From NCBI GenBank assembly GCA_019054805.1, contig JAHQIY010000019.1, forward strand, positions 1,146,001 through 1,210,000: a DNA stretch of 64,000 bases, given 5' to 3'. The DNA is from Brachionus manjavacas. Its lineage: Eukaryota; Rotifera; Eurotatoria; Ploima; Brachionidae. Made by a program: the position numbers and the translations under genes. Below are positions 25,512 through 37,300 of the stretch, one piece after another (position 1 is the stretch's first letter; each line of letters starts with the position of its first letter). The notes beneath the pieces were generated by a model that searched no databases, was not told the origin of the DNA, and saw only the letters and a program-made list of their open reading frames with translations.

Positions 25512-25814
25512 GCTTTAAATTGGACCAGCTTTCAAAAGTGTCCTTCCTTGACCATCAATTTACCATCTATTGCCAATGAAACTATTAAAATTAATAAAAA
25601 AGATTCTTAAATGTAAAAATTCTGTGACAATAAAATTTAGAAAAATGTCATGTAAAATCATGTAAAAACTCTATGTAAAAAACTAAATGTAGTTTTATGA
25701 TTGAACCAGTTTTAATATTTGGAACTTTTTGTATCCTTTGTATCCTTAATGAATTAGAAAAAAAAAAAATTAAATTTTAATTAATTATTTAAGTTTTTTT
25801 TTAAATAAAATGGA

Positions 25815-25935
25815 AAAACGGGTCCGGGGCTCAGCCCCAGTTTAGGCGTAGGGGTTAGAAGGAGTGAAGAGATGACTTCCGAAATCAGATCTAGCAAGCA
25901 AACTTCCTGATTCTTGCGGAAATGAGGGTTACTGA
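25815..25935. other. Isolated GC-rich island with a hairpin
   Basis: Contains GGGGCTCAGCCCC (perfect stem) and then GC-richer unique sequence in an otherwise extremely AT-rich stretch. No open frame or known repeat recognised; could be a transposon end. Confidence 0.4.
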
Positions 25936-27717
25936 TTTCCGAATTTTAAAAAATTAAGAACTACTTTGGTTCCTTTTTTTAAATTTTTAAAATATTTTGA
26001 CTTAGATGAATTACTCATCACAGCTAGATCTGTCCCTTAGAATTTTCAAGCCTTTTTTATTAATTTCGTTTTTTAGATTTACAAGAATATTGAAGGCCTA
26101 TTTATTCGCTAAAAATTAACCATGAAAATTAGATATTTATTTATTAAGCAGAAAATTATCGTTACGCAATTGATATTCCAGATTTTCAAAAAAATAAGCT
26201 AGAATAATGTCCGAAAAAATGCGATCTTTTAACCACTAAGCCATCCATCAATATTGCTCAGTATTTTTATTTTTTTGTTTATCTCTTACGTGCTCAAGCT
26301 CCCTCAGATTAAACAAAAAAATTCAAAAATAAAAAATATAAAATATTATAAAAATTAAAAAATAGAAAAGAATTAAAAATTAAAATTTAAAATTTTTGTA
26401 AGTAATAAGTGACTTTAATTCGAATTATTAAGTTATTTATTTATGCTAAAAAAATAAAAATAACAAGAAAAATTTCTTCTGATTTCTTAAGAGATAGAAT
26501 TTTTTTGGAAAATATTTTGGAAATGATCTGTTTAAACAATCAATTTCTGATTTTCTTGATTATTATTAGCGAAAAAATTTGACTTTCAATAATTTCAATT
26601 TTTCATATGATGATTTTATGATCAATTTTCAGTGAATTTGAGTCTAATATCTTTAAAGAATCATTAAATTTGGGTTGACTTGGCACATAGCTTTCATCTA
26701 TTTCTTGTCTCGCGTACAACTCATCCATTTATTCAATGATGTATTCGTTGTACCATTGTCTTGAAGATTTACATCACTGTGCCACTTTAAAATGTATTTA
26801 ATGGTAGTTATCTAAATAAAAATAAATAATTAAACTTACCAGTTCATGTGGACATTGATCATCAGCTTGTTTATTTTGCTAGATGAAATCAATGATAATT
26901 GTATCAAATTGTTTAAATCATTGAATACATTATCGATGTCTTTTATTTAAAAAAAATCCACTTTTTAATATTTAAACAAAATCTGAACCAAATTTTGCCA
27001 AAAATTTAATTTAGGTGTTTTAATTGAAATAACCTAAATTAAAACCAAAAAACAGATGTTTGATTAAGTAAATAAAATAAAAATTAATTTTAAGTCTTAA
27101 TTTTATATTAAATGTGTAAAAAATATAAATTTTATTGATAATTATTTTTTTAAATTTTAATTTTTTAATCAGTTCCTATTTTTTATCTTTTTATGTTTTT
27201 AATTTATAAAAATTATAATATTTTCATTTGGTGTTAATTTAAAGTTATTATCAATACCAGAGTTTTTAATTAAAAATAAAAAATTATTTCAAATTATTTC
27301 TGTATATATTCTTTAAAAAATTTACAAATAATCTGCCGGTTTTCTTTCAAAATCTTTAAATTATTTATTGCAAATCGAGATGTTTTTTTAAATTGACAAT
27401 AAAAATTTTACTAGATTTCTTTTATTTTTATTTTTTACTTTTTTTAAATTTACCCAAGAGACGCTTACTAAAATAAATGATAAATAATAATATATTAAAA
27501 AATTTTACAGAACCGATTTATTAAAATTATAGAAATTTTTTTTCTATGTTAGATTTAAATTTTTCTGATTATAAATAAATATTTTATTCTAAATAATTGT
27601 TGACCTTTATTCGTACCTTTTTTTATTAGCAACCGAATATTTTTAAGTATCTATGGAAAAAAAAGCTTGTTTAATTTTTAAAATTTTCAAAATTACTTTC
27701 AAAATATCTAAAAAAAA
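25936..27717. other. AT-rich intergenic, nothing recognised
   Basis: No coding character on either strand. A region at 26670-26800 is less AT-rich but gave no recognisable protein in any frame. Confidence 0.5.
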
Positions 27718-28689
27718 ATGATTGACAACAAAAAAACAGATGAAAAAATTCCGAACGATGTTTTGTCTCACCAGAAAAGATGGCTGAAAAAATGCAATGG
27801 ATATCTGGGTCTACTAAGCAGTTACACACCTTCTATTCTAATTCACACATTCTCAATAGCATCAGCATGTTTAATAATCTCACTGATTTTAGTTACGACA
27901 ACAAACATAATAGGCTACAATGAATTCAGCCTTAAGCACCCTGTAAACGAGTCCAATTGTTCCTGCAACTGCTGGGATGGTTTTTATAGAGGAAAGTACG
28001 CCCGAAAATCAAAGGGAACCGAATATAAATATTTTTATTTTAACTACAAACAAGAAACTCTAATTATTTTTATGATAGGTTTATTTTATACTGACCTGCT
28101 GGTAAGTTTGATCAAAAAAACCCTAAATCAAATTCTAAATCAACTGGTCAGTGGAAAAAAGAGCTTGAGATGTTCAGTGCTCATGGTTTTATCTGTTAAT
28201 GTCTATTCAAATTTTTGGTATGGCTGGAATTTGATTAATTTTATAAATGACCAAGATAAAAGATTTTTTTACGAAATTAGCGTTCTGATTTTAGTAGAAC
28301 TTTTGATGAATTTTTTCTATTATAAAAGTTTAGACCGTCTGTGCCGAAGAAATGGAAACTATAAGCCAATTACCATGTCAACAATAGCTCCAGTATTTAC
28401 TTTGAACTTGTTTAATTTTTTTATGAGGCTGCCACACAGACTCCATGAAAAGTTTTTCATAAATTTATGGTCCTTAGATCAGATAAATGTAGATGAATCT
28501 TTATTTTTCCTCAAAGAAGTTTTTGGACTCCTATTTGTATATTTTTCACTGGCAAAAATCAAACGTGCATCGAATGAGGACACACTTAAAAAAGAAAGAG
28601 GAAAAGGCGGGTATTTCTATTTTAGCTTATGGATATTAATTTCTGGAACATTTTATGGAATAAGACACTCAATCATCAATAGAAAATAA
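27718..28689 (+). CDS. Seven-pass membrane protein with a CSCNCWDG motif
   Basis: Single open exon of 323 aa. Hydrophobic segments at about residues 39-62, 112-133, 150-172, 184-203, 217-237, 262-282 and 298-318 predict seven membrane spans. The loop after span 1 holds CSCNCWDGFYRGKY and then KYFYFNYKQETL; span 3 contains NFWYGWNLINF. There is no DRY, NPxxY or other GPCR signature. From memory the CxCxCWDxxFxGxY element plus paired aromatic spans resembles an uncharacterised animal multi-pass family, not verified here. Function unknown. The ATG is the first in frame after an A/T-rich leader. The stop is followed by A/T-rich sequence with AATAAA near 28770. Confidence 0.75.
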   Translation: MIDNKKTDEKIPNDVLSHQKRWLKKCNGYLGLLSSYTPSILIHTFSIASACLIISLILVTTTNIIGYNEFSLKHPVNESNCSCNCWDGFYRGKYARKSKGTEYKYFYFNYKQETLIIFMIGLFYTDLLVSLIKKTLNQILNQLVSGKKSLRCSVLMVLSVNVYSNFWYGWNLINFINDQDKRFFYEISVLILVELLMNFFYYKSLDRLCRRNGNYKPITMSTIAPVFTLNLFNFFMRLPHRLHEKFFINLWSLDQINVDESLFFLKEVFGLLFVYFSLAKIKRASNEDTLKKERGKGGYFYFSLWILISGTFYGIRHSIINRK

Positions 28690-29104
28690 CAAATCAAAAA
28701 AAATTGAATTTTTTTTCTATAAATTTAGTTTTTAAAACTTAATTATAATTTTAAATACATGAAACAAATAAAAATTTAGAAAAAATGTTTTTTATTTTAA
28801 AAAAAATTTTTTTGCAGGGAAAAAGTCTGAAAAAACTGAAGTGCTCACTTTTTCGAAATTTTTTAATTTTAAATTCATAGATTTTGACCAAATGTGTCAA
28901 CTTTAAATTTTAAATTTTTACTAATTTAGTAAAAAAAAGAAAGTCACTTGTCAAAAGTCATCGATTTATAAGAAGTGAATTTTTAATTTAAATTGAAATT
29001 TTTATTAATTAAAATTTTTTAAAAATTTGATCGATCAATTAAATATTTATCAAATTTGGTAGAAAATTTAAATGATAATTATAAAAATAACACAATTCCA
29101 GGAA

Positions 29105-30520
29105 TCTTTTATTTATTTATTTTATTTATTTATTTGTTGAAAAATTAAACTACGTCCCAAGGACGATTTAAAATAAAAAAAACATATATAAAATTATTAT
29201 GAAATAAAAAATAAAGAAAACTTAAGTTACTTGTTCACCAAGAACTTTGTATAAAATATTTTTATAGAAAGAAGAGTTCAGTTCATCCTCAGAAATCAAA
29301 CGACAAAGATTAATTATTTTCCTAACCAATTCTTCTTTATTGATATTATTCAATTTAATATCAAAAATCTCATTGAGTCTCAACAAACAGTCTTTAAAAT
29401 TTAGAGCTTCCAAGTTACCAATTATCTCTGTTGTTTCTCTTAACTGGTTAATGAAATAATTCTGCGGACATTTATTATTAGTATAGTAGTTCTTGAGATA
29501 ATCGAAAACAACTTTGACTTTTTCTAGACTTTTAACTTGTTGAAAAAATAGTATTTTATACTTTAAGTAAAGCTTACTAATTTTATTAACCCTAAGAGCA
29601 TTTAATAGAAGAGTGTTTTTTGCAAACTTGGATAGACCAAGATTTCTTTTAATCAGACAAGCTTGAGATTTATCATATTCGCTCAATTTTGTTTTTTTTA
29701 ATAAAGCACATTTCTAAGCCATAGCTCATGATTAGTTGACAGTAAATATTAAAGATTTTAGCTAGAACTATAGGATTCAACCCATATGCCCTACATCCTA
29801 TTCCTCTTAATGAATATAAAGCCCTCTGAACTTTATTGAATTTTTCATCCCAGTAATTATTTAAGAAATTTTGGTTACCAATCGGAAGACCAAGATATGC
29901 TAAGTTAGAGACTCTTTCAAGAATGCTCCCATTTAAAAAGAAATCCCTTTTTACATTCAATTTGTTTCCTTGGTGTTCTGAACAATATATTACAGATTTT
30001 TCGCGTTAAAATGTATTTTCCATTGAGTTCCAAACAGGCTACATATAGAAGGAGCTTTAAATGGAATCTTGTTGGACTAAGAAGAACAATATCATCACAG
30101 TACACAATTAAAGCTAAATTATGAGGACCTATTCTGCACCCAATTTTGAGACTATCGCAAGTATCTAAAAGCTCATTTATGTAAAAATTGAATAAATAAG
30201 GTGATAAAATCCCCCCTTGCTTTACTCCATAAGTGATGGTAAAAGGATTTGATTTCCTATCATTAAATTTAACGACAACTTTTGATGCTTCATAATCTAA
30301 AACATTTCAGGTATTTCTTTTTTTAGCTTATAAAACAAGCCTTTCCTCCACAGTCTGTCGAAAGCCTTCTGGGCATCTAAACTGGCCATGTAAACATTCG
30401 TTTTGTTTACATTATAATATTGGATATTTTCATTAACTAGAAAATACGCGTGTTTACACGAGTACTGGTTTTTATAGCCAAATTGATTTTTGTGAATTTT
30501 ATATTCACCACGTTCATTTT
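29105..30520 (-). mobile_element. Non-LTR retrotransposon, 5'-truncated and frameshifted
   Basis: Read from high to low coordinates: QFGYKNQYSCKHAYF, MASLDAQKAFDRLW (about 30390-30350), YGVKQGGILSPYLFNFYINE (about 30225-30165) and YCDDIVLLSP (about 30105-30075) are reverse-transcriptase motifs in order. These are followed, after shifts at about 29990 and 29690, by the thumb and C-terminal region (NLAYLGLPIGNQ; LGLSKFAKNTLLLN) ending at 29222. The 3' end at 29152-29165 forms the hairpin CGTCC..GGACG and runs into an (AAAT)n tail (29107-29135). QGGILSP differs from the QGSVLGP of the element at 16.4-19.6 kb, so it is a second LINE lineage. Confidence 0.88.
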
Positions 30521-30721
30521 TAAGCCGAAATAATAAACAGTGTAATATTGAATAACAAAGTTCAAAAGTTTTTTTTGGCTAATTAAAAACGAACACAGAA
30601 TTTATTTGTAAAAATTGTTATTTCATGCAGAAATATCGTAAAAAAAGAGTAAAATTTGGTACGGATTAGAGAGTTAAAAAAGTTCGGGATATAGAATCAT
30701 ATATCATAGTGATGGGTCCTA

Positions 30722-31095
30722 ACTTAACTAATTTAGTTTAGTCGGCTAAAATTAAGTCGACTAATTTTTAGTTAACTAATTTTTAGCCAACTAATTTTTA
30801 GTTAACTAAAATTTAGCCAACTAGTTTTTAGTGGACTTATTTTTAGTCGACTAGTTTTTAGTCGACTAGTTTTTAGTCGACTAGTTTTTAGTCGACTAGT
30901 TTTTAGTCGACTAGTTTTTAGTCGACTAGTTTTTAGCTAACTAAAATTTAGTTAACCAAAAATAAGTAAACTAAAAACTAGTCGACTAAAAATTAGTCAA
31001 CTAAAAACTAGTTGGCTAAATTTTGGTTAACTAAAAACTAGTCGACTAAATTTTAGTTAACTTATTTTTAGTCGACTAAAACTTGGTTTAGTCGA
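30722..31095. repeat. 15-bp palindromic tandem array (left arm of hAT element)
   Basis: About 25 units of the type TAGTCGACTAGTTTT, with variants in which GTCGAC is replaced by GTTAAC, GCCAAC or GTCAAC. The phase of the unit inverts around 30940-30960 (TTTTTAG units become CTAAAAA units). A shorter array, about 10 units, sits at 32200-32345. Candidate transposase-binding subterminal repeats. Confidence 0.88.
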
Positions 31096-31199
31096 ATTAG
31101 TTAGACTAAGGGTACAAAAAAATGTGAAAAAAGGGATGTTATTTGCGATTTGAGATTACTCGGGATTAGTATGATATTAAAAAACTTGTTTAAAATTAG

Positions 31200-31632
31200 A
31201 AGTCTCAAGTCAAGTCAATGAATTTTTTTAAAAAAAGTCTGAGCAACATGAATTTTTTGCCGTTCCAGATAGTTATTGCTGCGGCCAAATGTTCCTTTTA
31301 CCGTTCCAGGTAGTTATTGCTGCGGCCAAATGTTCCTTTTACCGTTCCAGGTAGTTATTGCTGCGGCTAAATGTTCCTTTTACCGTTCCAGGTAGTTATT
31401 GCTGCGGCTAAATGTTCCTTTTACCGTTCCAGGTAGTCATTGCTGCGGCCAAATGTTCCTTTTACCGTTCCAGGTAGTTATTGCTGCGGCCAAATGTTCC
31501 TTTTACCGTTCCAGGTAGTTATTGTGGCTGCCTAGTTAAAGTCAAAGTCACTAAAATTTAAGTCAAGTCATAACTTTTTACTTTAATTTTTGTGACTCAG
31601 ACTTAAAACTCTGACTCATAAACAAGTCTGAT
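31200..31632. repeat. Dispersed 'AAGTCAAGTCA' repeat, copy 2, nested in the hAT element
   Basis: Opens with AAGTCTCAAGTCAAGTCAAT and closes with GACTCATAAACAAGTCTG, as in copy 1 at 12477-12790. Its core has expanded into the 41-bp tandem array at 31261-31526. Confidence 0.65.
31261..31526 (+). repeat. 41-bp tandem repeat, about 6.5 copies
   Basis: The word CGTTCC recurs at 31261, 31302, 31343, 31384, 31425, 31466 and 31507, exactly 41 bp apart. The unit includes AGGTAGTTATTGCTGCGGC then CAAATGTTCCTTTTAC. Copies differ by one or two bases (GGCC/GGCT, TTAT/TCAT). It is a GC-richer minisatellite. Confidence 0.95.
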
Positions 31633-32375
31633 ATTAAGAAAAAAAAGTTGTAATAGAATAAGTGAGATATCTTTGAAATAGTGAGACAATTTAGGAATAG
31701 CGGGATATTATGCAGAAAGCGAGATATCTAAGGAATAGTGAGACAAAAAAATATTTAAAAACATTGATTTGACATTATATAATTTTTTTTTAATTTTTAG
31801 TTAATATCTTGGATTTGATTTTGATAATTAATCTATTGAATTTTAATTAAAAGAAACATTCCTTTATTTAGACAGTTATACATTTTTTTTTGTGAAAATT
31901 TTTTAAGAGAGGATAGGTAACAAAACCAGATGTTATTAATTTAAGTCTTTATTTAATGTTATTTATTTATTCTATTGGTTGATTAATAAAATAAACATAA
32001 CATTTTTTAATTTGTTGATTCCATAATTTATAATCAATTAAATTCAAAGGTTTAAAGAATCATCAATTGATAATTTACTCATATTTTAATTTATTTGAGT
32101 TTCTGCTTCAGAAAAATAATGCTAATTGCTTTAGTTATAACTTTTATTTAGTAAAAATTTTCTAAAAAAAAATAGATTTTAAAAATTAAACTTTAGTTAA
32201 TAATTTTAGTTTAGTCGACTAAAAATAAGTCAACTAAAAATTAGTCAACTAAAAAAAAACGGACCAAAAATTAGTTAACTAAAAACAAGTTGGCTGAATT
32301 TTAGTTGGCTAAAAACTAGTCGACTAAATTTTAGTTAACTAAACTAAAGAGAAAACTCCCATCACTAATATATCA

Positions 32376-33261
32376 GTGTAAACTACAGGAAACAGCTTTT
32401 TTTTCACTAAATTTGATCGGATAAGCGAGAGTTCCGAGTTAAAGAGGATCGGATTAACGAGGTTTGGCTGTATAAAGATTTTGTATATTAAGAAGAATAC
32501 AAATGGCAAATTTATTAGAATTATAACAAAATTTTATTTTATACCCAAAAAAAATAGAATTACTATTCTAAAAAAATTGACACTTAAAAAAATCAAATGC
32601 CAAAATATCTAATTTTTATCACATTTATTAGGAGAAGCCTAACATCGTCTTTTGATCATTTTTACACCACATTATTCGCAAGTTCGTCTTGGTCGATTCT
32701 TTGTCTTTTTGAAGCTTGAGTTTCTTTTGTCTGTAATTGGAGTGAACCCATTGCTGTTTTTGGTCGGCTTTTTTTCTATTTGATTGAATTGAAAAGAAAA
32801 AAAAATTTTCTTTATAACATGATGACATTTTTAATGTTTTGACCAGTGTAAGCAAAAGCAGTTACTCAATTTCCAATTTTGAAATTGTTGCAAATCTTAT
32901 CAAAGTCTGAAGTCATAATGGTAAAAAGTCATTTGTTTTATCAAAATCAGGTCTGACTTGGACTCTTTAGGTTATAAAATATGAGATTTAGATTTCATTA
33001 GATATTAGAATTTGTAAAAAAAGATTTATTTCTCTTCTAAAGTTAGACTAAATTTCCAATAATCAATGAAAAATTCAATTAATTTTCGAAAAAGTAAATA
33101 ATTTGCTTATTGATGCAAATTTTGGAAAATATTTATAAAAATGCTAAAAAATAAAAATAAATTATTCATTCTAATAATTAATGTTTTTTTTACAAATTTT
33201 GGAAATGAAAAAGGCACTTTTACTGAAAATTTTTTTAATTAAAGAAACAATAATTCTTTTT
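32376..33261. other. AT-rich intergenic, nothing recognised
   Basis: A K/Q-rich frame at 32628-32855 (minus) has no recognisable domain and is not called. Confidence 0.5.
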
Positions 33262-33560
33262 TGTAATTAGTTAGGAGTACTTTGTTTGAAATTGATAAGA
33301 AGGATCAAAAAATAAATGAATCGTTAGATATTGAAAAAATCTTTGTTGAACCGAACACTATAAAGAAAATACTGGAAGATTTACCAAATGGTATAGCACC
33401 TGGATTTTTACCAAAAAATGTTGCTGAAGCGAATTCGTTTAATTCCTTCAAAGCAAGGCTTGATGAATGGTTTATGGTAAAGAAACTAGTGTGATTGCAA
33501 AGAATTGCCACAGCCTTGCGGCTTAACTCGAATTGCTCGAGTCGCAGTTACTTTTACTAC
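33262..33560 (+). mobile_element. LINE remnant with a large internal deletion
   Basis: One frame joins KKILEDLPNGIAPGF, the start of a reverse-transcriptase domain (normally ..LP.GKAPGPDGI), directly to VAEANSFNSFKARLDEWF, the last residues of such proteins. About 400 codons are therefore missing between the two. A GC-richer 3' segment follows (CTCGAATTGCTCGAGTCGC). Confidence 0.75.
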
Positions 33561-34386
33561 AACTCCTAAAAGTCTATTTTAAAAATCTTAATTATTAAGA
33601 ATTTATTTAAAATAATAAATTATTAATTTATTTATTAACAGAAATAACAGTTTTATTCCCAAAATCAAATTTGAATTTGACTTTTGACCAACTTTGAAAT
33701 TTTATCCAAATAATCAGAAAAATTTGTAATAATTTTATTTGATTTTTTTAGATGATTTATTTAACTCTTACATTTTTCAACTGTAAATTTTTTTTTGAAA
33801 ATCATTTATCACTTGAAATAAGTCAAAAGAAATTTTAATCTTTTTTCATAATAAATTAGTTAAATCTGATACAAATCCGGTGATTTTAATGAGGATTTAA
33901 TCTATTAATTCTATTTATATATTTTTTTTATCAAAAGCAGTTTTAAAACTTATCCAATTTCTACCATTTAGATCTTCTTGATATTTTATAAATAAAACTA
34001 AAATTTAAATTTCTATAAAAAGATAAAATAAATTAATATTAGAATAAAAATCTTTACTTTTTTATTGTCTATTGGTCATCTCATTCAAATGTAATGCTTG
34101 AATGCAGTAGCAAATTATAAAAAAAAATTCTTGTTAGACTACTACTTTTTCTTTATTAATCATCCGAACATTTTAAGATTTAATTTTTCAATTATATTTC
34201 AGGTCTTTTAAATAATGTCTTTATTTAATCATTAATAAAAATTTTATTATTTATTTACAATCGTTTTTAAACCCTTTTTATTATTAGCCTTGTCATAACC
34301 ATGGATATGCATACTTATCAAAAAGATTATAAAAATTCTTTGTTATTATTTAAATAACTTTTAGGTTCTTTTGAATCTTTATTAAA
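33561..34386. other. AT-rich sequence upstream of the M1-like gene
   Basis: No repeat or gene recognised; presumably contains the promoter of the gene at 34387. Confidence 0.5.
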
Positions 34387-37300
34387 ATGGCTAAAACCAT
34401 CTCTGTATCATATTTAACTGTTCTTTTTTATGGCCTTTTTATATTTGTGTCGACTGTATTAGTCGGCATTCTTCCGCCTCTTGTTAATCCACCCATTTGT
34501 GGTTCGGATGATAAATCTCAAAATTCAAGGATAGCACAGAAAAAACTTGATATATGTCCGGAATTGATAGATGAAGAAGTTGGATCCATTTTACCATGGG
34601 ATTCTCCAAGATTGCCTCAAAATATAGTACCAACCAATTATGAAATTCATTTAATTTTTCCAAGTCTAAAAAGCAATGTATACATGGGCAGATCAGAAAT
34701 TACAGTTACACTCACAGATGTATCAGACACATTCGTAATTCATAAAAAGCTTATCAACGTGAATGTAACTGATTTTAAAGACTCTGATGACAAATCAATA
34801 GAAATTAGCTGTGCTGGTGATTTTCCAAAACGAGATTTGTTTATTTTTAAAACTAGAGACTATATACAACCAGGCACTTATAAAATAACCTATGCTTTTG
34901 AGGCCTATTTGGACAAATATGAGAGTGGTTTATTTAGTTTCAATTTCAAGAATGACAAAACAATGATTATTTCAAAATTTGAGCCTATAGATGCTAGAAA
35001 AGCTTTGTAATAAAATTTTATTTTATTTTTTTTAATTGATTAATTTAAATTTTCAGTCCTTGTTTTGATGAGCCAAGTTTTAAAACAACATATTCGCTAA
35101 TCATTCATCATCCCAACGATACAGTTGCTCTTTCAAATGGAAAAGAAAGCTCCGAACCTGGTGAGAATGGAATGACAAAGACCACTTTTGAAAAAACACC
35201 CAAAATTTCTAGTCATTTAATTGCGATTGGGATATTCAATGAAAATGAAATAGTTCCGAGGTATTATAGAACAAGTAGTGGTCGAGAAGTTCGACTGTGG
35301 GGTCGCAAGGAATTGTTTGATGCCGGCTTTGCTGATGATTCTTTGCTAATGATTGTTTCAATTTTAAATAAACTTGAAGAAGTGTTTAAAGATGTTATTG
35401 ATGCTTTGCCTAGAAAACTGGACATAATTGCTAGCCCTTTATATCCGGTAAATTTTAATTTTTTAATTATTACTATGACTGATTAAATTAATTAATTTCA
35501 AATTATTAGGTTATTTAATAATATTTTTTATTTTGTTACAAGAGTTATTTATTTATAAAAAAAGAAATTGAATAAAATTGGTAACTAAAATAATTCCCTT
35601 CTATAAAAATACTCATCTCTCATCTTTCTGGCAGCATTTTGATTTTTCGCTTGTAGAAGTTGACTGGTTTTGAGGTGAAATATTGATTGATGTCTTTTTT
35701 GATTTCCTTCAAGTCTGAATACATTTTTTCATTGAAGAAGTTCTGCATGGTTCAGAAACAATGGTAATCTGAAGAATGCCAAGGCTAGATTCTTTATCGT
35801 GTTGCCATGAAAAAGAATAATTTCTTGATCTCCTTTAGCTCTGTTTTTACTAATCAATTTTTGTGAATCAAGGTCTGCGGTTTTCTTTTGCTTGGGTTGT
35901 AGTGGCTCATTATAGATGATTCCCTTCTGATCCTACCAAACACAAAGCATGAGCATTCTATGAATTTTGCGTTTCAGAGAAAGTAATGACGCTTGATCAG
36001 GAACGACCCATTGTTTTTTGTTAACTTATTTATCGTATTAATCTGACTTTTCATCTCCAGTAAAGATTTTCCATAAAGGCTTATTTTTTTTGTCTAGACA
36101 AGAGAGAACACAAATGCTCAATCGAGAAAGAGAATATCAAAATTAGTCTTGGAAAAAACTGCTTGGAAAACAACTTTAATATTTAGTTTAAAATAATTTT
36201 TTATTAATTCGATTAAATTTAGGATTGCTTTTGTGGAACCTTGAATATTCAAAAAAAAGATAGATCAATTCTTCAATTCTTTAATTTTATTCATTGATTA
36301 AATTCAGCAAAAATTTGAATTTTATTCACATTTAAAAACTTCTAAATCTATTGTAATTTATATAAAAAAATTAACTTAATTTTTTAATTGAAAAGAAAGA
36401 AAAAAAAAATTTAAAAAGATATTTTGATTTTATTTCCTTCGACTACACAATACTAATCTTTGTTTAATAGATTGATGCATCACCTTCCTATGGAATTCCC
36501 GTGTTTAAAGAAAATAAAATTTTGTTTAAAATCAATTCAATAAGTGAATCAGATCGACAAAAAATTGCCCTTTTAATTAGCAAACAATTATCAGAAATCG
36601 TAAATAAGCATTTTTCTCTTGTATGTTTTAGCAGCTAACAATTATTCCTTCAAAGTGGTTTGGTGGTTATGTCACATTCGACTGGTGGAGTGAACTGTGG
36701 AAACAAGAAGCTCTGGGAGACTATTTTAAGTACTACATTGTCAATGAAGTTTATCCACAATGGGAAATAGTAAATTTAAAATTAAAAAAATTAATTTTTA
36801 TTAAAGTTAATTTAATTTAAAGTATAACCAATTTGTGACCGAGGAGTTAATTAGTGTTTTGGTAGATGACGCTTATCCGTCATCACATCCCGTTATTAAA
36901 GAAATTGATTCACCATATCAAATTGAAGAGTATTTTGATAGCGTGGAAAGATCCAAAGCAACTGCAATATTAAGAATGATAGAAGAAGAGGCTTCTAGAG
37001 AGAAACTCTTAAGTGCCATCATTACTTATTTGGAAGCAAACGCATGGGGAACCGGAAATTCTCAACTTTTTTTTTCTCAACTGGGAAAAATTGTATTTTT
37101 AGCTAGAAAAAATAAATAATTAATGAACAACTTTTATTTAAAGGGTCCATGGCAAGCTACTGATTTTGCCAATAGATGGTTTAGACAGCCAAACTATCCA
37201 GTTCTTGACATTTCCATCTTAAATTCATCTAATCAAAATTTTTATTTGAATGTTCAACAATCTAGATTTATAAACACTAACGATTCAATATTTGGAAGTG

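Larger units (their letters stand above)
30707..32367. mobile_element. Non-autonomous hAT-like element with palindromic repeat arrays
   Basis: Termini are TAGTGATGGG (30707-30716) and its complement CCCATCACTA (32358-32367). The element is flanked by a perfect 8-bp duplication ATATATCA (30699-30706 and 32368-32375). TIR and duplication length are hAT-type. No transposase frame. Both ends carry arrays of a 15-bp unit built on TAGTCGACTA and TTAGTTAACTAA palindromes. The left array is the longer one. The interior hosts another dispersed repeat (31200-31632) and AT-rich filler. Confidence 0.9.

Noticed and set aside
31261..31526. CRISPR-like array
   Set aside because: The 41-bp units are contiguous without unique spacers and lie inside a eukaryotic transposon; it is a minisatellite.
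36600..36634. Possible 32- or 35-nt intron in the M1-like gene
   Set aside because: Frame-compatible, but using the acceptor CAAAG at 36655 gives a usual 56-nt intron and removes an 8-residue insertion relative to the family.
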